This document shows, piece by piece, positions 24,879-33,166 of a DNA stretch of 64,000 bases. This DNA comes from Sphaerimonospora mesophila NBRC 14179 = JCM 3151 (GTDB lineage Bacteria; Actinomycetota; Actinomycetes; Streptosporangiales; Streptosporangiaceae), in assembly GCA_001552515.1 (NCBI GenBank), contig BCRI01000006.1:62001-126000 (forward strand), read 5' to 3'. Made by a program: the position numbers and the translations under genes. The notes under the pieces were generated by a model. It saw only the letters and a list, made by a program, of their open reading frames with translations, did not search any database and was not told the origin of the DNA. Every line of letters begins with the position of its first letter. Position 1 is the first letter of the stretch.

Positions 24879-26774
24879 ATGAACCTGAGCCTTAGCGACA
24901 TCGTGCCCCCGTTGCGCTGGACCGCGCCCAGTCAGGTGGAGCCGATCGCGAGCGACCCCGGCCTTCCCGACGCCTGGTGGCACGCACTGCCACTCGATCG
25001 CGCCTGTGCTGCGGTGGGCACCGCCCAGGTGGCGTCCCGGCTGGCCGACCTCACCACCGCCTGCTGGGCGCACCTGATCCTCGGGGACATCCTTCCGCTG
25101 CTCAGGTTCACCGATCCCCAGGAGAGTCAGCAGACGCCCGGCCCCCGCGAGAGCGTCCACCGGCTCTTCACCGAGGTGATCGACAAGCTGCTGGCCACCG
25201 ATCCCGGTGAGGACGCCGCGCCGGCCGGGGTCCCGGTCCCCCCGGCCCTGCCGGAACGCCCGATGCCCGAGGTCATCGACGAGATCTTCGCCGGGCTGGA
25301 CGAGCGGCAGCTGGCCATCGCCAGGGACCGGCTCTACTTCGATTCCTCCCTCCATGCCGAACAGCAGCCCGGCCAGGCCGCACACCACCGGGCCACGCTG
25401 GACGAGCTCGCCCAGCGGTTCTCGGTCACCCGGGAGCGGATCCGGCAGATCGAACGCGACCTGCGCGACCACGTCATGGAGTGGCTGACCCGTCCGGAGG
25501 CCGCTCCGCTGAACGCCCACCTGTCCTGGCTGCGCAACCGGCTCGGCGCGGCCGTGCCCGCTGACGATCTCGCGGCGGCCGTGCCCTGGCACCGCGCCGA
25601 ACTCGTCACGCTGGCCATCCCCGCCTGGCGGGTCGTCCGTACCCTGCTCAGCGGATATGAGCAGGTGGACGGCTGGCTGGTCGCCGGGGGCGCCGACGAG
25701 CTGCGGGAGAAGACCCGGCAGCTCTTCGCTGACGGGCCACACCCGCTGGGCGAGTCCGTGGCCATGATCGGCAGGCTCGGCATCCGCGAGGACATGGCCG
25801 AGCGCTGGCTCGCCTCGATACCGCACCTGCGGGTCCTGGACGGCCACGTGGTGCCCTGGCCACGCGCCCTGGGCGACCGCGCCGAGGCGGTGCTGTCCGT
25901 GGCGGGCACCCCGCTCACGCCCGAGGAGATCCAGGCACGGATCGGCGGAGACCACAGCGTGGCCGGTGTGCGCGGCCAGCTCGGCTCCGACGAACGGTTC
26001 CTGCGCCTCGACCGCAACAAGTACGGCCTGCGGCGCTGGGGCGGCGACGAATACCTGGGCATCCGGGAGATGATCAACCGGGAGATCGAGCGGGCCGGCG
26101 GCGAGGCATCCGTGAACACGATCGTCGACAGCCTCACCTCGCGCTACGACGTCAGCGAGAGCTCCATAAGGGCGTACGCCGGGGGGCCCGGATTCGAGCG
26201 CACCCAGCGCGGCCACATCAGGGTGGCCGGGCAGGAGACCGCCGAGCCGTACCATCCGCGACGCGACGTGTCGATGACCCGCCGCTGCTTCCGCAGCCGT
26301 GACGGCCGCTGGTGGCACCGCGTCGACATCAACGCCGAGCACCTGCGCGGTTCCGGCTCTCCCCTACCGACCGGCTTCGCCGCGCACCTGGGCATGGCCC
26401 CCGGCGGGCAGCTCACCGCCTCGGCGCCGAGCGGCGAGGTGATCATAAGCTGGCACAACCAGCCGACCATCGGGTCGATCAGGCATGTGCTGGCCGAGTA
26501 CAACGCCTCAGAGGGCGACCACGTCTTCCTCACGGTCTCCGACGGCGGAGAGCTGCTGACCCGGTTCCTGCCCGCCGCCGTGGCCGGGCTGCCGCCGCTC
26601 AACCAGGCCCTCTACCTGATCGGCTACACGGCTCCGATCGCCTCCGAGGCGGAGGGGCTGCGGCTGATCGGCGCCCGCATCGGCCTGCCCGAGGGCGCCT
26701 CGCGAGAGGAGGTGCTCGACCGGCTGCGCGAGCGCGGCGACCGGGAGATCCTGCAGTTCCTCCCGCCCGCCTAG
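24879..26774 (+). CDS. Sigma-region-4-like paralogue B of the helicase module
   Basis: This 631-residue protein has an N-terminal 'LSDIVPPLRW' domain (1-80). A sigma-70 region-4-like helix-turn-helix follows (138-205), in which 'DERQLAIARDRL' leads to 'TLDELAQRFSVTRERIRQIE', the form seen in primary sigma factors. Two winged helices come next, 333-388 ('AVLSVAGTPLTPEEIQARIG', HARE-like) and 392-450. A C-terminal domain (466-631) is shared with paralogue A. It lacks sigma regions 2 and 3 and so is not a working sigma factor. It probably binds DNA and acts with the helicase. A 133-bp gap separates it from the helicase. I do not recognise a characterised homologue. Confidence 0.78.
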   Translation: MNLSLSDIVPPLRWTAPSQVEPIASDPGLPDAWWHALPLDRACAAVGTAQVASRLADLTTACWAHLILGDILPLLRFTDPQESQQTPGPRESVHRLFTEVIDKLLATDPGEDAAPAGVPVPPALPERPMPEVIDEIFAGLDERQLAIARDRLYFDSSLHAEQQPGQAAHHRATLDELAQRFSVTRERIRQIERDLRDHVMEWLTRPEAAPLNAHLSWLRNRLGAAVPADDLAAAVPWHRAELVTLAIPAWRVVRTLLSGYEQVDGWLVAGGADELREKTRQLFADGPHPLGESVAMIGRLGIREDMAERWLASIPHLRVLDGHVVPWPRALGDRAEAVLSVAGTPLTPEEIQARIGGDHSVAGVRGQLGSDERFLRLDRNKYGLRRWGGDEYLGIREMINREIERAGGEASVNTIVDSLTSRYDVSESSIRAYAGGPGFERTQRGHIRVAGQETAEPYHPRRDVSMTRRCFRSRDGRWWHRVDINAEHLRGSGSPLPTGFAAHLGMAPGGQLTASAPSGEVIISWHNQPTIGSIRHVLAEYNASEGDHVFLTVSDGGELLTRFLPAAVAGLPPLNQALYLIGYTAPIASEAEGLRLIGARIGLPEGASREEVLDRLRERGDREILQFLPPA

Positions 26775-26844
26775 ACCCCGAGGTCCCACGGCACAGGGGT
26801 GTCCGGCGAACACCGTCCGCCGGCCACGACCTAGGCTCGGGTGC

Positions 26845-27600
26845 ATGCTGCGCCTGTACGACATGGTGACCGGACGGACCGAGCCGATCGTCCCGCCTGC
26901 TTCACGGGTCCTGCTGATGCACGTCCACGGGGGTGAGGCCGACGGCCGGCCCGCGCGACTGGACGAGCTGCGCCCGCTTCTGCTCGCCGACCTGGTACGC
27001 AGGATGGGCGAGCGGCGGCGGCTGCGCGTGCTCGCCTTCCACGACGTCGAGCCGCCGCGCGACGACATCCTCGCGCTCAACGTCCGCCCACAGGAGCACC
27101 CCGCGCCGGCGGGCGCGGACGTACGGATCGACCTCCACGTCGGCCCGGCCGGGTCTCCGGCTCCCCGGAACGGCTCCCCCGGCCGCTGGGCGCTGACCGG
27201 GCGGGTCGGCCTCCCCGAGGAGCCGGACGCCGCGTACCTGTCCGACGTCTCCGCCGCCGGACTCGATCCGGTGGCCGTACGGCACGCCTTCCTGGCGCAC
27301 GGCTATCGGCCGCCGATCGAGCTGACCTGGGCCGTCCTTCGCGAGGCGGACGAGACGCTCAGACGGTGGCGGCGGCGGGTCGCCGAGTGGGCCGAGTCGC
27401 CCAGCCGTCCCATCGACACGGACCGGGCGGCGCCCGTCCAGCGGGCACTCGATGACGACCTCGACACGCCGCTCGCGCTGCGCCTCCTGGCCGAACTCGG
27501 AGACGACGAGTCGGTGCCACCGGGGTCGCGGTTCGAGACGTTCCTCCATTTCGACCACATCCTCGGCCTCGACCTCCCGGCCGACATCGGCAGGATCTAG
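26845..27600 (+). CDS. Cysteinyl-tRNA synthetase-like pseudoenzyme
   Basis: The 251-residue protein aligns by eye with both ends of class I cysteinyl-tRNA synthetase or MshC. 'LRLYDMVTGRTEPIVPP' matches the N-terminus and 'LRVLAFHDVEPPRDDILAL' the 'NITDIDDKI' segment. 'VRHAFLAHGYRPPIELT' and 'LDDDLDTPLALRLLAEL' match the helical domain. The HIGH-type motif is gone ('HVHGGEADGRPARLDE'), the zinc-binding cysteines are missing (the protein has no Cys at all), and no KMSKS is seen. It therefore cannot activate cysteine by the known mechanism and may be a regulator or amino-acid-binding relic. It lies 70 bases after paralogue B on the same strand. Confidence 0.65.
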   Translation: MLRLYDMVTGRTEPIVPPASRVLLMHVHGGEADGRPARLDELRPLLLADLVRRMGERRRLRVLAFHDVEPPRDDILALNVRPQEHPAPAGADVRIDLHVGPAGSPAPRNGSPGRWALTGRVGLPEEPDAAYLSDVSAAGLDPVAVRHAFLAHGYRPPIELTWAVLREADETLRRWRRRVAEWAESPSRPIDTDRAAPVQRALDDDLDTPLALRLLAELGDDESVPPGSRFETFLHFDHILGLDLPADIGRI

Positions 27601-27703
27601 AACGCCGGTCAGGTAACCGATGCCTGTGGGTGGAGGGACCGAAGCCGCCGAACACCGGTGACATTACGTGACCGATGCTCTAGACCCGGCGCATACCGTC
27701 TCC

Positions 27704-27808
27704 GGTTCAGCGCAGCACACGGCGGGTCAGCGCAGCACGCGGCCGGGTCAGCGCGGCACGCGGCCGGGTCAGCGCAGCACGCGGCCGGGTCAGCGCAGCA
27801 CGCGGCTC
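27704..27808. repeat. Five 21-bp tandem repeats overlapping a stop codon
   Basis: Five units of 21 bases, with core GGTCAGCGCAGCACGCGG, run from 27704 to 27808 with few mismatches. The stop codon of the minus-strand MBL-fold gene (27790-27792) lies in the last unit, and each unit contains the same TCA triplet in the same phase. The remainder of 27601-27703 holds nothing recognisable. Confidence 0.88.
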
Positions 27809-28839
27809 TCGCCGACGGCGAGGTCCCACAGGTCGTCGGGGTCGAGGCCGTGCGCCGCCCAGGCCTCCCGCGCCTCACGCACCGGCCCGAGGAGCGGCTC
27901 GGCCGAGAGCACGAACGTGCCCCAGTGCATGGTCGCCATCCGGCGGGCCCCGACGTCGACGCAGGCCTGTACGGCCTGCGCCGGGTCGACATGGGTGACC
28001 TTCATGAACCAGCGCGGCTCGTAGGCCCCGACCGGCATCAAGGCGAGGTCGATGCCCGGGTAGCGCTCACCGATCTGGGCGAACCGCTCGCCGTAGGCCG
28101 TGTCGCCCGCGAAGTAGACGCGGCGGTCGCCCCAGCCGAGCACCCAGCCGCCCCACAGGGTGCGGCAGGTGTCCCAGAGCGTGCGGCGGCTCCAGTGGTG
28201 GGCGGGCACGAAGTCGAACGTCACACCGCCGATTTCGGCGGACTCCCACCAGTCGAGCTCGGTGACATTGCGGAATCCCCGGCGGGTGAACCAGGACGCG
28301 ACCTTGGCGGGGACGAAGATCGCGGTGTCCTTCGGCAGCCGGCGCACGGTGGCGGCGTCGAGGTGGTCGTAGTGGTTGTGACTGATGACGACCGCGTCGA
28401 TCTTCGGCAGGTCCGACCAGGCCACGCCCGGAGGGGTCAGCCGCTGACGCACTCCCGGGATCTTGCGGGACCAGACGGGGTCGGTCAGCACGGTGAGCCC
28501 GCCGATCTGGACGATGAAGGTGGCGTGGCCGACCCAGGTGACGATCACGTCGGTGGCGGCGGCCCGGGGAAGGCCGCTGCGGCGTACCGGGATCTGGTCG
28601 GCGTCACCGACGTCGGTGCGGAACCCCCCGTGCCACATCACGCTCAGGACCTCGCGAAAGCCCGGCAGCGGCGTGGTCAGGCGGTCGGCGAAGCTCGACG
28701 GCCATCGGCGGCGTGCAACACCCCGGCTCTGCGAAACCTCGGAGCTCTCGGGGGTCTCGGGTGTCTGGGGAACCTGTGGGACCGGTGGTGTCTCGACTAG
28801 TGGCGTCTCCGGGCTCTCAGGGCGGATCGTCTGCGACAT
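27790..28839 (-). CDS. MBL-fold metallohydrolase (NAPE-PLD/UlaG-like)
   Basis: The 349-residue protein has a Pro/Glu-rich N-terminal 40 residues and then a metallo-beta-lactamase fold with 'VTWVGHATFIVQIGGLTVLT', the metal motif 'SHNHYDHLD' (HxHxDH), 'PAHHWSRRTLWD' and 'YFAGDTAYG' (metal-bridging Asp). The final ligand His is in 'ATMHWGTF'. The 'GHATFLVQ' start and 'HHWSRR' are typical of the N-acyl-phosphatidylethanolamine phospholipase D-like and UlaG-like group, so a lipid or phosphodiester substrate is plausible. ATG 28839 has a GGAAGGGAGGGG ribosome site. Its 5' end overlaps the upstream gene by 43 bases, and its 3' end lies in a tandem repeat. Confidence 0.85.
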   Translation of the reverse strand: MSQTIRPESPETPLVETPPVPQVPQTPETPESSEVSQSRGVARRRWPSSFADRLTTPLPGFREVLSVMWHGGFRTDVGDADQIPVRRSGLPRAAATDVIVTWVGHATFIVQIGGLTVLTDPVWSRKIPGVRQRLTPPGVAWSDLPKIDAVVISHNHYDHLDAATVRRLPKDTAIFVPAKVASWFTRRGFRNVTELDWWESAEIGGVTFDFVPAHHWSRRTLWDTCRTLWGGWVLGWGDRRVYFAGDTAYGERFAQIGERYPGIDLALMPVGAYEPRWFMKVTHVDPAQAVQACVDVGARRMATMHWGTFVLSAEPLLGPVREAREAWAAHGLDPDDLWDLAVGESRVLR

Positions 28840-29375
28840 GAACCCCTCCCTTCCGCATTCCATGATCCCCGTACGGGCGGAAATATTCCTGATACGGCAG
28901 ACGGATTCCATTCTTTCTCTTGACCGGCTCGTGCGCTCGACCGGCGCCACCGGGGAGTCAGCCGCGGATATCCGCCGTCTTCCAGACCGGCCAGCCGTTC
29001 GAACACGTTCCACGAGGCGGGGTGACCGCAGACGGCGAGTGAGAGCGCCGACGCCGACACGTACAGGACGAGCATGGGCAGTCCGACGCAGGCGGCGTAC
29101 TGGGTGGCGTGCCGCGACTCGTGGTCGAGGAGTCTGCCGGCGAGGTAGCCCTCGGCGTGCCTGGTCATGACCACGTTGCCGACCGTGAACGCCCCGGCGA
29201 CGGGGAACGGGACGCGGTAGCCGTACGCGTAGACGAGCCCTCGCTCGCCGCGGCGGAGTCTCGCTCCGCCGATCAGGGCGATCAGCAGCCCCAGCGGAGT
29301 GGAGAGGTTGGCGTAGTTGACCACCTGTCTGATCCGGTGCGCACGCCGCATGTCATCAGCATGCGCGTCCTTCAC
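28797..29375 (-). CDS. Membrane protein with HExxH motif
   Basis: The 192-residue protein has two or three hydrophobic segments ('LSTPLGLLIALIGGARL', 'AFTVGNVVMTRH', 'GLPMLVLYVSASALSLAV') and the sequence 'LLDHESRHATQYA'. That sequence contains a HExxH metal-binding motif next to a membrane segment, and 'NVFERLAGLEDGGY' follows. The recognisable part ends near residue 138; the last 50 residues are Arg- and Ser-rich, look unconserved, and overlap the start of the MBL-fold gene. They could reflect loss of an earlier stop. A membrane-embedded zinc protease is possible but unproven. The start is the ATG at 29375. Confidence 0.6.
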   Translation of the reverse strand: MKDAHADDMRRAHRIRQVVNYANLSTPLGLLIALIGGARLRRGERGLVYAYGYRVPFPVAGAFTVGNVVMTRHAEGYLAGRLLDHESRHATQYAACVGLPMLVLYVSASALSLAVCGHPASWNVFERLAGLEDGGYPRLTPRWRRSSARAGQEKEWNPSAVSGIFPPVRGSWNAEGRGSCRRRSALRARRRH

Positions 29376-29438
29376 TCATGAGTAAAGCGGTCCAATGACG
29401 GAGAGTCGTATAACAGTTTCGCAGCGCATTGCCTCGTT

Positions 29439-29900
29439 TCAGGCCCTGCCGTACGACCTCAGCAGCCAGGATCCGCTGGACCGGGTCACGATCACCGCCA
29501 CCGCCAGGACCACGACCCCGCCGTAGAGGTACCAGAACCCGGAGGTGTCGCCCGCGATGACGAGATCGCCGGCCCGCTGCTTGGCGGCCAGCAGGAACGA
29601 CGACGCGAACCAGCCGAGCGCGGGCACGAGCGCCCCCGCCTTGCCGCCCATCAGCCGGCCCATGCCGTACGGCACCGCGAACAGGACCACCAGCCAGGCG
29701 AGGGCGGCGACGGGCACCCCGCCGACGTACCAGGAGTGCTGGAACCCGCCGACGACGCCGAGCACGATGCCCAGGAGGAAGAGCATGCCGTAGGCCGCCC
29801 CGGCGACCATCGGCCCCATGGCGTCGTCGGCCACCGGCCTCGACACGGGTCCGAGGCGCTGCGGCTCTACCCCGGAGGCTCCGGGGGTCTCCTCCCTCAT
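29439..29900 (-). CDS. DUF6113-type four-helix membrane protein
   Basis: The 153-residue protein has four hydrophobic helices after a short N-terminal region ('MLFLLGIVLGVVGGFQHSWY', 'VAALAWLVVLFAVPYGMGRL', 'LVPALGWFASSFLLA', 'FWYLYGGVVVLAVAVIVTR'). The layout and the 'LMGGKAGALVPALGW' block match the DUF6113 proteins that follow mshB in actinomycetes. ATG 29900 lies ten bases after the mshB stop, so the two genes form an operon. Its function is unknown. A link with mycothiol metabolism or export is suggested only by this conserved pairing. Confidence 0.75.
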   Translation of the reverse strand: MREETPGASGVEPQRLGPVSRPVADDAMGPMVAGAAYGMLFLLGIVLGVVGGFQHSWYVGGVPVAALAWLVVLFAVPYGMGRLMGGKAGALVPALGWFASSFLLAAKQRAGDLVIAGDTSGFWYLYGGVVVLAVAVIVTRSSGSWLLRSYGRA

Positions 29901-29910
29901 AGGCGCGAGA

Positions 29911-30819
29911 TTAGCCGATGCCCGCGAACAGGTCGGTCTCGCGGTCGTACGGCTCGCCCAGGCCGCCCTCCTCCCTCGGCACGCCGACCCCGGCGGGGCC
30001 ACGGGTCCCGGCCCGCAGGATGAAGTGCTCGACGCCGGAGGCCCGCTGGCCGATGCCGTTGGAGAGCGCGAACCACGGGTCGCGTACGGAGATCTGGGTG
30101 GCGTGGGCCCGCATCGCGTCGAGTTTGGCCGGAACGTACGGCCTGGCGTCGATCTCCGTGGTGACCGCGCCGTCCGCGCAGCCGTACGGCAGATCGTCGA
30201 CCGACTCGGGCGTGAAGCCGATGTCGGCCTCCCGCAGTTCCTCGGCTGCCCGCTTCATGACCGACTTCGGAGTGGCGGTGAAGTAGAACTTGGCGATCCG
30301 CCACGGCTCGCCGCCCTCCGCGTGAGCGGGATCGGCCGCCAGCTCGAAGGCACGCCAGGCGACGCGATGCGCCTGGATGTGGTCGGGATGCCCGTAGAAA
30401 CCGTTCTCGTCGTAGGTGACGAGCACCTGCGGCCGGACCTCGCGGATCACCTTGACCAGCTCACCGGCCGCCTCGTCCACATCGGCCCGCCAGAAGCAGC
30501 CGGGGACGTCGTTGGAGGGGACGCCCATCATGCCGGAGTCACGCCAGCGGCCCGCACCGCCCAGGAAACGGTGATCGGTGACGCCCAGCGCCTCGCAGGC
30601 GGCGGCGAGCTCGCCGATGCGATGCTTGCCGAGCGTGTCGTCACGGTCGGCGGCGAAGTGCGCGAGCTCGGGCGGGATGATCTCGCCCTCCTCTCCGAGG
30701 GTGCAGGTCACGAGCGTCACGTGGGCTCCCTCGGCCGCGTATCTGGCCATGGTCGCCCCGGTTCCGATCGTCTCGTCGTCCGGGTGGGCGTGCACGAGCA
30801 GCAAACGGCGATCCAACAT
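29911..30819 (-). CDS. mshB: Mycothiol biosynthesis deacetylase MshB
   Basis: The 302-residue LmbE/PIG-L-fold enzyme has the zinc-binding '[19 protein letters not shown]' at its N-terminus, '[20 protein letters not shown]' with the third metal-binding His, and '[10 protein letters not shown]' typical of MshB. It removes acetate from GlcNAc-inositol to give GlcN-inositol, the step before cysteine ligation in mycothiol synthesis. Mycothiol is the main thiol of actinobacteria, so this gene helps to place the organism. The paralogous mycothiol conjugate amidase (Mca) is similar, but length and context (the DUF6113 partner) favour MshB. ATG 30819 is used. Confidence 0.88.
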   Translation of the reverse strand: MLDRRLLLVHAHPDDETIGTGATMARYAAEGAHVTLVTCTLGEEGEIIPPELAHFAADRDDTLGKHRIGELAAACEALGVTDHRFLGGAGRWRDSGMMGVPSNDVPGCFWRADVDEAAGELVKVIREVRPQVLVTYDENGFYGHPDHIQAHRVAWRAFELAADPAHAEGGEPWRIAKFYFTATPKSVMKRAAEELREADIGFTPESVDDLPYGCADGAVTTEIDARPYVPAKLDAMRAHATQISVRDPWFALSNGIGQRASGVEHFILRAGTRGPAGVGVPREEGGLGEPYDRETDLFAGIG

Positions 30820-30901
30820 GCCTTCGAGCTTAAAGTCGTGCCCTTTCCCGGCATATCCGCCACCATCCTCAGGAGAGGCGGAACTGGCAGGATGAGGAGT
30901 T

Positions 30902-32971
30902 ATGACAGACAGTTTTCCGCGCCTGCAGGCAAGGACCCGACGGTTCACCCTCGGGGTGCCGCGCGGCTTCACGATCTCCCCACAGGGCGATCGGGTGATC
31001 TTCCTGCGCACGAAGTCCGGCATCGATCCCGTGACGTGTCTGTGGGAGTTCGACATCGCGACGGGAACGGAGCGGCTCGTCGTCGACCCGCTCTCGCTCG
31101 ACGCGGCCGACGAGGATCTGCCGCCCGAGGAGCGGGCCCGCCGCGAGCGGTCCAGGGAGTCGGCGGGCGGCGTGGTCGGCTATTCGACCGACCAGCGGGT
31201 GCGCATGGCCGTCTTCGCCCTGTCCGGCGAGCTCCACCTCGTCGATCTCTCAAGCGGGGTGACGCGCCGGCTGGAGACCCCGGGCCCGGTCATCGACCCT
31301 CGGCTCGACCCGGACGGCACGAAGGTGGCCTACGTCACCGGCGGCGCCCTGCGCGTGCAGGACCTCGCCACGGGGACGGACACGGCCCTGGCCACGCCCG
31401 AGCACGACGAGGTCGCCTACGGCCTCGCCGAGTTCGTCGCCGCCGAGGAGATGGACCGCATGCGGGGCTACTGGTGGTCCCCGTCGGGGGACCGGCTGCT
31501 GGTCGCCCGCGTGGACGACTCGCCCGTCGCGCTCTGGCACATCGCCGACCCGGCCAATCCCGACCGCCCGGCCGTGCCCCAGCGCTACCCCGCGGCGGGG
31601 ACGGCCAACGCCGAGGTCTCGCTGTTCGTGATCGGGCTCGACGGCTCCCGCGTGGCCGTGCCGTACGACCAGGAATATCTGGTCACCGCGATCTGGGACG
31701 CGTACGGACCGGCGATCGTGACGCTCTCCCGTGACCAGCGCAGCATGCGTCTGCTCTCGGTCGATCCCGCGACCGGCGCGACCGAGCCGCTCCGGGAGGA
31801 CACCGACCCGGCCTGGGTGGACATCGTCTCCGGCGTGCCGGCCCGCCTGTCCGACGGATCGCTCGTCTGGGTGGCCGACGCCGACGGCGGCCGCCGCCTG
31901 ATCATCGGCTCCGATCCGGTGACCCCGCCGTCGCTGCAGGTCAGGGCGGTGCTGGACGTGGACGGCGACACCGTGCTCTTCCAGGCGAGCGGGGAACCCA
32001 CCGAGATCCACCTGTGGACCTACGCGGGCGGTGCGATCAGCCCGGTGGCCATGGAGTCCGGGGTGTACGGCGGCCGCCGCGCCGGCGGCGTCACCCTCGT
32101 CACCAGCCAGAGCCTGGAGAGCGAGGGCACGTCGATCACGGTCATCCGTCCCGACGGCACCGCGCCCTCCGGTGGCGGCTCGATCCGGTCGGTCGCCGAG
32201 CGGCCACCGCTGGAACCCCGGGTCTCCTTCGTCCGGGCGGGCTCGCGGGATCTGTCCACCGCGATCCTGTTCCCCTCCTGGCACGTGCCGGGGTCGGGAC
32301 GGCTGCCCGTGCTGATGGATCCGTACGGCGGACCGCACGCCCAGCGGGTGCTCGCCGCGCGGCGGATGTTCCTGGAGTCCCAGTGGTGGGCCGAGCAGGG
32401 CTTCGCCGTCATCGTGGCCGACGGACGGGGCACGCCCGGACGCGGCCCGGCCTTCGAGCGCGAGGTCAGGCACGACTTCACGCTCACGCTCGACGACCAG
32501 GTGGACGCCCTCCAGGGGGTGGCCGCGCAGCACGCCGACGACCTCGACCTGTCGCGGGTCGCCATCCGCGGGTGGTCGTTCGGCGGATATCTGGCCGCGC
32601 TCGCGGTGCTGCGCCGGCCGGACATCTTCCACGCCGCCGTGGCGGGGGCGCCGGTCACCGACTGGCGGTTGTACGACACCTGCTACACCGAGCGCTATCT
32701 CGGCCATCCGGACGAGGGACACTACGAGGCGTCCTCGCTGCTCGCCGACGCGGAGAAGCTGGACCGCCCGCTGCTGCTCGTGCACGGCCTGGCCGACGAC
32801 AACGTCGTGGCCGCGCACACACTGCGGCTGTCGTCGGCGCTGCTCGCGGCCGGTCGGCCGCACACCGTGCTGCCGCTGTCAGGCGTCACCCACATGACCC
32901 CCCAGGAGGTCGTCGCCGAGAACCTGCTGCTCCTCCAGCTCGACTTCCTCAAGAAGTCCCTCGGCATCTGA
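30902..32971 (+). CDS. Dipeptidyl-peptidase IV-like S9 serine peptidase
   Basis: The 689-residue protein has an N-terminal beta-propeller (about 1-430), including the DPP IV-type '[18 protein letters not shown]' segment whose Glu pair grips the substrate N-terminus. A C-terminal alpha/beta-hydrolase domain follows. The triad is visible as Ser559 in '[12 protein letters not shown]', Asp632 in 'HGLADDNVV' and His664 in 'GVTHMTP'. There is no signal peptide, so it is probably cytoplasmic. It is divergent from mshB. The expected activity is release of X-Pro or X-Ala dipeptides. Two strong hairpins follow its stop. Confidence 0.9.
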   Translation: MTDSFPRLQARTRRFTLGVPRGFTISPQGDRVIFLRTKSGIDPVTCLWEFDIATGTERLVVDPLSLDAADEDLPPEERARRERSRESAGGVVGYSTDQRVRMAVFALSGELHLVDLSSGVTRRLETPGPVIDPRLDPDGTKVAYVTGGALRVQDLATGTDTALATPEHDEVAYGLAEFVAAEEMDRMRGYWWSPSGDRLLVARVDDSPVALWHIADPANPDRPAVPQRYPAAGTANAEVSLFVIGLDGSRVAVPYDQEYLVTAIWDAYGPAIVTLSRDQRSMRLLSVDPATGATEPLREDTDPAWVDIVSGVPARLSDGSLVWVADADGGRRLIIGSDPVTPPSLQVRAVLDVDGDTVLFQASGEPTEIHLWTYAGGAISPVAMESGVYGGRRAGGVTLVTSQSLESEGTSITVIRPDGTAPSGGGSIRSVAERPPLEPRVSFVRAGSRDLSTAILFPSWHVPGSGRLPVLMDPYGGPHAQRVLAARRMFLESQWWAEQGFAVIVADGRGTPGRGPAFEREVRHDFTLTLDDQVDALQGVAAQHADDLDLSRVAIRGWSFGGYLAALAVLRRPDIFHAAVAGAPVTDWRLYDTCYTERYLGHPDEGHYEASSLLADAEKLDRPLLLVHGLADDNVVAAHTLRLSSALLAAGRPHTVLPLSGVTHMTPQEVVAENLLLLQLDFLKKSLGI

Positions 32972-33055
32972 CCTTTGGCGGGTGGTCCCCCGGACTTGTC
33001 CGGATATCTCCGTCGAGGCCCTCGGCTCATCGCCATCACGGGGACCGCGACCGAT

Positions 33056-33114
33056 TCGACCTTGACGTTATTGCTCTCCGAACGCGGATTTCACAGCAAC
33101 AACGTCAAGGTCGA
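33056..33114. terminator. Large hairpin with 20-base arms downstream of the S9 peptidase gene
   Basis: TCGACCTTGACGTTATTGCT (33056-33075) pairs with the sequence at 33095-33114 with one mismatch, around a 19-base loop. It lies 85 bases past the peptidase stop and may serve as a terminator for both converging transcripts. Confidence 0.6.
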
Positions 33115-33122
33115 TGAGACGG

Positions 33123-33161
33123 GCGTCGCCGGCCTCATCGGGGGCATGGAGCCGGCGACGC
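33123..33161. terminator. Second hairpin, 11-base arms
   Basis: GCGTCGCCGGC (33123-33133) and GCCGGCGACGC (33151-33161) form a perfect 11-base stem with a 17-base loop, six bases before the stop codon of the convergent short frame at 33167. It probably terminates transcription coming from the right. Confidence 0.55.
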
Positions 33162-33166
33162 GATCC

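Noticed and set aside
24879-26774. Paralogue B as a genuine alternative sigma factor
   Set aside because: Only region-4-like HTH sequence is present. Regions 2 and 3, needed for -10 recognition and core binding, are absent, and the remainder is winged helices and unknown domains.
27704-27808. Possible CRISPR array
   Set aside because: The repeats are contiguous 21-bp units with no unique spacers and no cas genes, so this is a simple tandem repeat.
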